From: Mermis nigrescens
Lineage: Eukaryota > Nematoda > Enoplea > Mermithida > Mermithidae
Reading direction: 5' to 3'
NCBI GenBank assembly: GCA_036768485.1
Contig: JAVLUZ010000271.1
Location: 3,268,309 to 3,332,308, forward strand
DNA: 64,000 nt
The translations under genes and the position numbers were made by a program. This document shows positions 31,764 through 41,700 of the stretch, one piece after another; position 1 is the stretch's first letter, and each line of letters starts with the position of its first letter. The notes under the pieces were generated by a model. The model saw only the letters and a program-made list of their open reading frames with translations. It ran no database searches and had not been told where the DNA came from.

Positions 31764-31880
31764 GTATTATTTATGATTAAAAAATAAAAAACCCCCAAAA
31801 AATAATAAAATATAAAACCCAAAAAAATCCTGCTCATTCATCTATAAGTATTGTCAATGCATTAATTTAATATAACCAAA
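31764..31880 (+). promoter_or_regulatory. integrase upstream region
   Basis: A-rich spacer with TCTATAAGTATT at 31841-31852, 28 bp before the integrase ATG. One base differs from the box upstream of the other genes. Confidence 0.5.
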
Positions 31881-32936
31881 ATGGATAGAACATTGAAAAA
31901 CTTGTATTATAATAGCAAGACTGGTTATTCTGGGGCAAATCAGTTATACGAAAGAAGCAAAAAAGTGTTACCTAATTTAAAACTTTTGCAGGTGAAAGCA
32001 TGGCTGGCTAAGCAGCCCACATATACATTACATAAACCAGCCAAAAAGCATTTCACACACAATAAAGTTCTAGTAAGTGGTATCGATGAGCAATGGCAGG
32101 CTGATCTTGTTGATTTGCAGTCATTGAGCAAATTCAATGGTGGGTATAAATTTTTACTAAATTGTATTGATTTGTTTTCAAAATACGCATGGTCTTTGCC
32201 ACTCAAAACCAAAACTTCAAAAGCGGTTCTAGAAGCATTCCAGGAAATTTTTAGAACCGGTCGAATGCCATATAAATTGCAGACAGATGCAGGAAAAGAA
32301 TTTATCAACAGAGAAGTTCAAAATTTTCTAAAAACTCAGGATATCCACTTTTTCACAACCAAAAGTGAACTAAAAGCTAGTGTTGTAGAACGTTTTAACC
32401 GCACTCTAAAGGAAAAAATGTGGAGATATTTTACAGCCAAAAATACATATAGGTACATTGACGTTTTGGCTGATTTGTTGGAAAATTATAATAATTCGTA
32501 CCATCGAACTATAGGGACATTTCCGGCAAATGTGGATGAAGAAAATGAGCAGGAAATTCTGAATAAAGTATTTCGAACCATTAGACAACCTATTATATTT
32601 AAATTTGATGTTGGAGATAACGTACGAATAAGTAAAGTAAAACGCGCATTTGAAAAAGGCTTTTGGCCTAATTGGACAGAAGAGTGGTTCACAATTAAAG
32701 AAAAATATGCAAGAACACCGCCTGTTTACACTCTGCAAGATCAAATGGGTGAGACATTGGAGGGTGTCTTTTATGAGCCGGAACTTCAAAAAATCCATGT
32801 AAAGAAAGGTGAGCTTTTGATTGTTGATAAAATTCTAAATACGCATAGGAGGAATAATAAGACCGAATATCTGGTCCACTGGCGGGGGTACCCATCAAAA
32901 TTTGACTCATGGGTTTCCACGGTAGTCAAACTGTAA
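31881..32936 (+). CDS. Maverick integrase (retroviral-type rve fold plus chromodomain)
   Basis: 351 residues, intact. The rve core spans about residues 65-230 with catalytic Asp75 (WQADLVD), Asp136 (QTDAGKEF) and Glu170 (SVVERFNRTLK), a D,D-33-E spacing. The N-terminus has the GYSGANQLYERSKK/LKLLQVKAWLAKQPTYTLHK lead-in usual for Maverick integrases. Residues about 313-351 form a chromodomain (VDKILNTHRR...EYLVHWRGYP...DSWVS). Its role is insertion of linear element DNA using the terminal inverted repeats. The last ~46 codons lie inside the right TIR, so a detached copy of the chromodomain end sits in the left TIR. Confidence 0.95.
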   Translation: MDRTLKNLYYNSKTGYSGANQLYERSKKVLPNLKLLQVKAWLAKQPTYTLHKPAKKHFTHNKVLVSGIDEQWQADLVDLQSLSKFNGGYKFLLNCIDLFSKYAWSLPLKTKTSKAVLEAFQEIFRTGRMPYKLQTDAGKEFINREVQNFLKTQDIHFFTTKSELKASVVERFNRTLKEKMWRYFTAKNTYRYIDVLADLLENYNNSYHRTIGTFPANVDEENEQEILNKVFRTIRQPIIFKFDVGDNVRISKVKRAFEKGFWPNWTEEWFTIKEKYARTPPVYTLQDQMGETLEGVFYEPELQKIHVKKGELLIVDKILNTHRRNNKTEYLVHWRGYPSKFDSWVSTVVKL

Positions 32937-34185
32937 ATACTTTTGTTTTTTTTGAAATTTCGAAACTTTACAGAATAATTTCCAAATTTTACAAAATAAT
33001 TTCCAAATTCTACAAAAAGTTTCCAAATTTTACAAAAAAATTTCCAAATTTTACAAAATAAGTTTCCAAATTTTACAAAAAGTTTCCAAATTCTAAAAAT
33101 AATTTCCAAATTTTACAAAACACCTATACTTAACCATATAAAAAAGTTTCCAAATTTCACAAGATAATTTCCAAATTTTACAAAAAAGTTTCCAAATTTT
33201 ACAAAAAAGTTTCCAAATTTTACAAAATAATTTCCAAATTTTGCAAAAATTTTCCAAATTTTACAAAATAATTTCCGAATCTTACAAAATATGTCTGATA
33301 TTTTTTCGTTAAACCCGTATCTTCATGTTTTATTGTCTCATAATCTTATTAAGTATTATGCACGTTTTCAGTGTGTTCATACAAAAGATCTGCAGTCTAC
33401 AGCGTGATCCTCTAGCTTTAGGTTGGGGGAGATCTGTGCGAGACTGTGGACCCTTTGTAACCTTTTTCACAACCACCTTTTCCTCACTATGGGTTACTAA
33501 ATGTTGCCTTTAGTAGTCCTGGTGCACTGTTCTATCGTGTTTGTTAAATTTCTCAAATTTCCAGCTCAGCGAATCAGAAGATACGTGTTGTAGCATACCT
33601 ACAGTAACCCCATCCACTATATTTTACGTACATTATTTTTGACTCATATACATCTAATTTATTGAATTTCAGCTTTATTTGACTGTTAGTTTGTGAGATA
33701 TAGAAAATCCAGAAAGCTACAGTATACCTACAGTAGGACAATGTGTAAAGAATTTGTGTCTCGCGTATATACTGTTTCTCAAATTTGAGCTCAATCCGGC
33801 CATTGCTTAAAAAATACGTGTTATAACATAGCTACAGTAAGCCAGTACACGATTTTCCATACACATTATTTTTGGCATGTAGTCTTTATATTCTGTACGT
33901 TTCAGCTCGATTCAACTATTAGTTCATGATTTATAGAGGTTTTATGATAAGGTGTAATTAATCGAGTGTAAAGTGTAAAGTGATATGCTAGTTTGAATAT
34001 TGTACACATTTAGTAGGGTAAGTGGTGTTCATAGTTATCCCCAAAAAATAAAATTCTGATAGCTTCCCCATTTTCTCATATATCCCCCTGCATTACTCCT
34101 GCTATAGTGTAAAGTAGATGGGTGTACAGTATACCTCGTTGACTTGATCCGCAAGTTTAAACTGGTCTACAGTATACCGTGTGCT
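32797..34185. repeat. right terminal inverted repeat of the Maverick element
   Basis: 1389 bp, inverse of 19881-22380 without the LTR. It contains the integrase 3' end, a GGAAATTTTACAA-type minisatellite (32955-33290, units TTTCCAAATTTTACAAAA) and CTACAGTA/TACTGTAG words. It ends in ...CCGTGTGCT. Confidence 0.88.
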
Positions 34186-34201
34186 ATTCTCTATCGGTCT
34201 A

Positions 34202-34280
34202 GGACGTTTCGGCGACGCCGTTTTGGCGACGGCCGTTTTGGAGCCGGCCGTTTTGGCGACACGGCGTCGCCAAAACGTCC
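34202..34280. repeat. GC-rich foldback just outside the Maverick right end
   Basis: Arms of 20 bp (GGACGTTTCGGCGACGCCGT and its inverse, 19/20 match) enclose tandem GTTTTGGCGACGGCC / GTTTTGGAGCCGGCC units. It begins 16 bp after the Maverick terminus. Confidence 0.75.
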
Positions 34281-34939
34281 CATTTCGAATTGCAATACTG
34301 CATTAAAAGTTTAATTCTCTTTTGTAGCCTGATTCATGCGGATTGAATTCCAAAGAAAAACCGCAAGGTTGAATGAAACGGACTATAATCCCTCCTTTTG
34401 TCCTAAATGATGCGTATTCCAAGTATATTCATCCTTTTTGATCGTTCCATGCATTTTTGGTTGCTAGTCTCCCCCATGCTTTTTCTCAAAAAATGAATTA
34501 AAGAATTTATTTGCTTACCTATGTAGTTGTTTTCTGCAGGAATCCAATCAGACAAAATCCCGAAACACAAAACAAGCTGCCCCTGCTCCTTAGACATAGC
34601 ATCCACTATATATGATTAAAAATTTATTATAAAGTTAATAAGGAAGCTAGGCGTATTGAGCGGTGAGCAAAAACTGAAGAGGTACATGGGCGTGCGGACC
34701 GCAGAAGTTGAAAAACCCCCCGCAGATTACTGTAGACCGCGCACAATTCTATTTGTAATAACATGTTTGGCAATTTCACCCAACCAGACCACCCAGAATT
34801 TTCTTGCTGCCCATATATGTGTACAATGCCACTTAAAAACGGCCGGTGTGCAAATGCACACGCAGTTTGAATACGTAGAATAGGCACTGGGCGTAAACTA
34901 ATGCAATTACACATTCGGAAGAGATTCTTACTACCTAAA

Positions 34940-35450
34940 TGTAACCTAATGACAAAATATGAATGCTTGCATGTGAATTACTTCATGAATACCCTTACAC
35001 TCGTAAACATTATATTGTCAAGTTTACCATCAAAAGTGAATATGCTTTAAATAGCACATTAAACAAAACGTGTAGCATAACACATGCGCGTACAAACATA
35101 ATTCATATGTGTGTTCTTCGCCTCAAGAAATCTCAACAACTAACGGATATTGAAAACATTTAAAGCCAGATTCGTAATTTTGACGCCAAGGTGAACATTT
35201 TTAAAAATATAGCCGTCCGCAATACTCCAGAGAAAAGGTCACTTTCCACTTAAAACATTACACAGCCACCGAGTGTGAAGATTTTAGTCGGATTCGTTAC
35301 TCTGATATTACGATCAACATTTATGAAAAAATTAGCTCTCCACAGTGGTCTGAAGGCAAATAAATGTTAGATGTTAACAAGACCCACTATTTTTAGGCTG
35401 GAGATCATGTTCAGACTAATAACCGGATCAGGGTTGCCTGCCAAGTGCTT
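34940..35450 (+). repeat. block R-type fragment
   Basis: Shares ACAACTAACGGATATTGAAA, CCAGATTCGTAATTTTGACG, GCCGTCCGCAATACTC and the TTTTAGTCGGATTCGTTACTCTGATATTACG words with the inverted copy at 45996-47580. No ends are preserved. Confidence 0.6.
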
Positions 35451-36000
35451 CTGTCAAAAAACCACTCGATTTTTTACCTCAAACTGCTTCATAAAAACCC
35501 CAAGCAACGGCTCAGCATAGGCGCAAAGAACCTCAATCGCTAAAATATGCCTCCAGCGGCCTAAAAAACCCGAAATGGGGAAACCCCAACTTGGCAACCC
35601 TGAACCGGATAAGGTGGCAGAGAAAAACAAGTCAGAAATGTAGCGGTCGTCACATAGCTATAAGATATTAGCTTCTTCAAACTTCTGCGTTTTATCCATT
35701 CAAAATTGGTTTTGTATTCCTCGAATAAAAAATGTTCGTTTTTGATACGACTTCATTGATTGATTGAAGAGACGTTCTTTCGCTCAACGCGCAAAACGCA
35801 GTTTTGTCATGCATTCATCGTTTGTCACATACGTACATAGCATTTCTTGCACGCATCTCAAAGACGCGCACGCAAGAACTTTTGCATAGAGCGACGTAGC
35901 CGGAATTCCGGGCATTGTGAGTGGGGAACGGAAATGTTCACATATCTTTTAACGTGTAAAATTGCGTTAAGATCCCAAAAATATCTTATGTCTGGGTCAC
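35451..36000. other. gene-free region
   Basis: No protein-like ORF, RNA gene or named repeat is recognised. Confidence 0.4.
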
Positions 36001-37591
36001 GTTCACACGTGTGCTTGGGGGGAGGGGGTTTGGGGGGTAAACATACACCTCCCCAGAAGGCCGAATACCCCCGAAATTTTTTTTGTATTTTACAATTTTT
36101 GATGCCAATGGATAGTGCTCGATGAGAAACATTGATTAATGGTGTTTTTTCGCCCTACCACCATTTTTATGACCATTTTTTGACCTTTGAAAAACCTCGC
36201 ATCCCCTCAGAATTTTGGTGCTGCCTACCTATGGTTACGACAATTAATTTTCGATCATTTAATTAGTTAGGTACGTAAGTTGCACTCATTGGCATCAGAA
36301 GAATCGCAAAAAACTAGGGAAAAATTTAAAAACGATATTCTGGTGATCTGCTGTTTCTTCAGTCTTCGGAAGCTCCAACTTAACCCAAACCCCTTGAGCG
36401 CCCTTGCGTGCTCTGAAATACTAATGTTGACATTTACCAGCATTTGGATCCAAAAGGTGGCGTCAAAGTATTGGTCATGAATGCTACTTAATTTGCCCTT
36501 CCCAGGTTCCGCTGCTGGGAATAGACACGAGACCAGATGCCAGATGCATGTCTGCGTATTGGGATCTAGACCTCCCCAAGAATGTAAAAATGGGAAATTC
36601 TCTCGGGACACGAGGCAAAATGGAAGCTAAAAATGGATGAAAAATGAAAATTTTATACAAAAATGCTTTAAATTGGCCAAAAACTAGGTCACGTAGTTTA
36701 AGGACACTTATACTAGTTTTTGAGGTCATTTTGGGCCGAAAAAGCTCAATTCTTGACCCCCAGACTCAATTCTCGACTTCTCAGGCATTCTGAAATTTTT
36801 TAAATGTAGGAGAGATGAATAATGACAAAAGTGAAGCAATAAAAATAATATGTATATATTTTTTTGAATTGACAACCGTACAATATAAAAACGGACATAT
36901 GTACATACGAGTATAAATATAACGAGCTACGTACGAGACTGCGACTGACGAATAATATTCGTAAGCAGGCCACTGCGCATATTTTTGACAAAGAGTACAT
37001 GCTAGCATGCGCATATACTATAGCATGACGCATGGAATGCATACTATGAAATCCACATAGGTACATTAAAATTTAGTACAGTATGTATGATTAGATGGAA
37101 CGCAATCGCCGATTTTTCCCTCTATTCGCGATCAAAAATTTGAAAGAAAGACGTATAAGTACCTACCAGACATGCACGGCATGAGAATTCTATTGAGTGA
37201 AATTTTGAATTTCCTTTTTTGTGCCTAAAAATAGTGGGTTGGGAACGCGTTAAAAGCATCGTTTTTCGGCGTTTCTGACGATTCACTATCTTTCTAGAGC
37301 ATAAAAGCACTAAAAAATTCCGAAATAATCCAAAAAGTCGAATAAATTGAGCGAAATACAGTGAGAACATAAGCCGTCTAAAATTTGACATTTTCGAGCA
37401 AATAAATAGCGAAAAAAGTTTTAAAAAGTATCTTTTCTGCGAATTTTAAGGAAATTTTTAGAAACTTTTGAAAAATCGCGAATTCTGAGGGTGGGGCAAA
37501 AAATTTCCAATGGGTTTGAAAATTTTTCAGGCGGTAGGACGTGAACCCCCTTCCTAAACCCCAGCCCCTAAGATCATGCATGGTACCTACT

Positions 37592-37744
<153 letters not shown>

Positions 37745-37972
37745 TTGTTCCGGAACTTTTAAATCACGCGTCGAAAATGAAGTTTAAAGACCGTATAAGA
37801 AACCGTGTCTAAAAAGCCTGAAAGTGTCTAAGGATACAAGTGCAATTTTTTAGCTTTTACGTTAACAAAAATATGTCTTTCTTGTTTAATTTAGCAGAAA
37901 GCTGTTTACAAAGGCAAACGAACATGAAGATAAAAGCATTGACGTTCGACGAATAAGTGATTGTCTATAGTC

Positions 37973-38774
37973 CGTTTTGTTTAACTTTGCGGTTTTGAAA
38001 AAATAAAGTACAAAGCTTTTTTAAGCTGCTAATAAGGTAGAAGTGATATTCTACATTATATCTTTCTTCTGCAGTCATAGGGTGACCCTTCCAAATTTTC
38101 AGTAGCATTACTGCATTGAAGTTCTAGCCCATTTTTATAGCCAATAATGCAGCGGCTCAAAATTTTGGACGGAGTGGTAGTCGGCCATTTTTTCGGAGGG
38201 AATGAATAGATAGCCTACTGTTTTGGTCAAAATGGCAAAAAAGCATTTAAATGGCTAAAAAGCGTGTTTTTATCGAAAAATTGGGGTTACGTAAAATTTT
38301 AACTTCGATGGTAGAGGGATGGTGGTTATACATGGACAGCAGTCCGATGGGGCCAAATCTAAAAAAGTACCAAAACTTCAATTCTGCGAGTCAGGCAGGT
38401 AGCTGGCCGTCCTATTTTGGGGGGACTAACACCAATTTTGAGGGGACCAACAAAAATTTTGGGGGGACTAAGCCCAAAAAGGCCAGAAATAGCACAACAT
38501 AACGTTTAAAAAGTCATATTTTTCCGATTTTTCTGAATTTGGGGGGTCCGGATCCCCCCATCCCCCTACAGCTACGTGGCGGGTCTATCGTTTTAAGGGT
38601 TCCACCACATTCGCAGGGGTCCAGCCAGACCCCCCCTCCACGCGCATGTATGGTGGTGGGGGCCTAACTTTGTAAGGGTATCTCCGAACTCCCTTTACAC
38701 GTTTGTTTGATGACTTGATCATGTGGATTAAATTCAGGATTAAACCGCAAACTTATTCGAAATAAACTATAGTC
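37973..38774. mobile_element. TIR element (TATAGTCCGTTTTGTTTAAC) abutting the vha-14 3' end
   Basis: The left end TATAGTCCGTTTTGTTTAAC...TTGCGGTTTT is inverted at the right as AAACCGCAAACTTATTCGAAATAAACTATAGTC. A fragment with the same interior is at 34320-34390. It carries a family A copy (38325-38690). The right end lies only 20 bp beyond the stop codon of the V-ATPase gene, so the host 3' UTR must run into it. Confidence 0.6.
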
Positions 38775-38793
38775 AAAGATCGAAAATGCCCCT

Positions 38794-41700
38794 CTAATTG
38801 AACAATATGGGCACCTCCTCGGTCTGATCAAAAATATTCGACGCTTCGACTTGAGATACGTTTGAACCGGCTGCCTTCAAATTACGTTCTTTCTCTTCTC
38901 TATCCTTCTTTTTCTTTTTCTGCACTTTTTTCAGTCGAAAAAATTCCTCGCGTTCCAACTCGTCCAACTCCGTCACGATGTATTGTAAAGTGCGTTCGAT
39001 ACGTGGTATAATAACTATAAAGTGCAATCGGTGTCTAAATTTGGCTTTAAAATGGAAAATATTGAGAATTATCAATAATTATATCAATATTAATATTAAT
39101 TATCAATATTTTGAATTATTAATTATAAATTTTAATAATTAATATTAATGTTAATATTAATTGTAATGAGAATAAATATTAATATTAATAAAAGGATTAA
39201 TATAATTACTAAATTATTAATATTAAAAATATTAAATATTAGGAATTAATGATTTTTGGAAAACTACTAAATCTAGTAATGAAATGAGCCGTCCCGTCAT
39301 TTTCACGAACAAGCGAGTAAACATTTGTCAATATGTTTCTTATTCAATAGAGGAAAATGAGGAACAATATGATTAAACATTAATCCACATTATCAGCAGA
39401 CAAGACCTTGACACGGGCAGCGCCTGAATTAGATGGAAGAGGGAGGAGGACGGGTGGGTGGGGGTCCAAAGTTTTCAGAGGTCATAAAAAATGCCGAAAA
39501 TTGACGATAGATTCCAAAACATCATTTTGCCACGTTTCTCATTGAAAATGAGAAATTCAGAAGAATTCAGAAAAAACCGAAAAAATAGGACTTTTTACAC
39601 GTTATTTTGTGCTATTTTTGGCCTGTTTGGATCCCGGACTCCCCAAAATTGGTGTTGGTCCCCCTAAAATAGGACGGCCAGCTACGTGCCTGTGTACAGA
39701 CTATATATACTACTTTAAATATCTGAAAATATAATGGCATATGGCACCTACTCAATATATAGAGAGAGATAGATGCATTCACGCATTAGCGTAGGGGGTT
39801 TGGGGGAGGGGGGATTTGTATCCCCAGAAGTTTAAATACCCCCGCAGATTACTGTAGACCCCAGAATTCTATTTTTAGTGACATTTTTGGCGATTTGACT
39901 CATCCTGATCCTGACCTCCAGAATTTTGGTGCTGCCCAAGTGTGGATGCATTCCAGTAACATCTGCTAAAAAATTATTGATAATTAATGGAGCTGCGCCA
40001 AATTTCAGTTCATCTGATAAGAAAAATAAAATGAGTGAATAAAGGCTAAACCGGCTACCGTATTCGATGGCATTAACGCGTCTATTCGTCATTTTGATCG
40101 CCTCGTCTAATGTAACGAAGCAAGTCTGCAAGGTGGCCAATTCCACAAGCAATTCAACCGCCTTGTTGTACGTCTTTTTCATTTTAGAAATGTTCGCGCC
40201 TCCGCGACCCAAGCCAGTCATATCATAGGCTAAAATTTACAAAATATAACAGATGAACGAAATCTGGAGGAGGGTCAAAAAAATTGTGAAAAATGGAAAA
40301 ACGTCAAACAAATGATGACAGATTAAGCTCAATATATTGACATTCGAAATTGTGAAAAAACATGACAAAATTTTCAGAACTTGAAACCTGTGGGTCTATG
40401 AGGGGACGGAGGATTTTCAGAAGTCCGAGCATACATGGGCACAGGGTCAATACAGGGTCAAGTGACTTGACTATGGCGGCTGAGCAAACCCGCAATCGCG
40501 CAGGGGAAACCGGACCAACCCCGCAAGAGTTAGGAAAATTCCCTGCGAAAAATGAGGCACAACGAAGTTCAAAAATGGACGAAAATTGATAATTTTCTTC
40601 AAAAGTTCTTTAAATTGACCAGAAACTGTGGCATAACGTAATTTTAACGCTATTGTAGCATTTTATACCAGTTTTTTAAGGTCATTTTGGCTAAAAAAAA
40701 TCATTTTCACCCCACTCCAGATCGACCATGTTCTGCATCTAAGGTCATAAACCAACCCCGCAGGTTTCAGGGAAGTAACCCATCACCATACATGCACAGC
40801 ATAGGAATTCTGGGAGTGAAATTACAAAGTGCCTTTTCTGGGTCCAAAAATGGTAGGTGCGCGTCAAAAACATTGTTTTTCAGCGTTTCTAACGATGCAT
40901 TTTTAGAAAATTTTTAGGAACTTTCAAAAAATCGCCAATTCTGGTGGGAGATGGGGTGAGAAAAATTTAGCGGGGGTTAAATTTTTCTGAGGGCTGAAAC
41001 CCCCCCCCCAAGAAAATGTACGGTCGCAACTTGACCCTGAAAAACGCGAGCGTGCCCATATTCGAGTCCGAACATCCTACATCCCCCACATGTATCTGAC
41101 CGTGCAACACTAGCAATGACCGTACACGGGCAGCAGCTAAATTCTGGGGTCTCATGGGACAAAATCGCGACAAAAAGTACCACAAATTTAATTCTGGGAG
41201 TCCGCCGGATTCCGGAGGATTCAGGAGTGTCCAGTTCACTTCCCACCTAATTTGTGACAATGACGCTTGTCAGTTCGTTGTGGTTCAAATGAAAATCGTT
41301 TGAATCTCTGAAATTCTCATATGTATTGCAATTTTAGCATACCGTTAGTTCTTAGATGGAATGGATTAGGAATCAAAAATGAAAAAATAGAAAAATGCGG
41401 CTTGTTTCGTGGTTAAGCTTTTTACATTTATAACTCGAAAAGGCATTAATCTAAGTCTTCTCTATACTTTTAGCCCGGCGAAATTATCACTGAATTTTTC
41501 ATATTATTTAAGCTTTTTCCTAATTAGTCAAAAAATTGATTAAAACATGGCCATAAGCTGGCATAGAAAAATTGCGGCATTACCTGACAGACATGCAGCA
41601 CCACTGTTTTTTTGTACAAGGCAAAGATTTTTCCCGATGTACAAAGACTTTTTCGGGACCGTCTTTGTACATGTACAAAGATTTTTGGGAAGACACAAAT

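Larger units (their letters stand above)
19881..34185. mobile_element. Maverick/Polinton (adintovirus-like) element lacking polymerase B
   Basis: Bounded by inverted repeats starting 5'-AGCACGCGGTATACTG on the left and its near-inverse on the right, consistent with the usual 5'-AG Maverick end. Right TIR: 32797-34185 (1389 bp). Left TIR: 19881-22380, enlarged by a solo LTR. The unique interior carries integrase, packaging ATPase, capsid, protease and associated late genes in two divergent blocks meeting at about 31360. After removing the 3.87 kb insertion only about 6.5 kb remains, all accounted for, so there is no room for a Maverick polB. The 6-bp flanks do not match (ACGGAT versus ATTCTC), so no target duplication is visible. 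A frameshift and a split gene show it is inactive. Confidence 0.88.

Noticed and set aside
36267..36611. 114-residue minus-strand ORF and overlapping ORFs to 36729
   Set aside because: They coincide with dispersed family A and E repeats; no conserved motif or splice-consistent neighbours.
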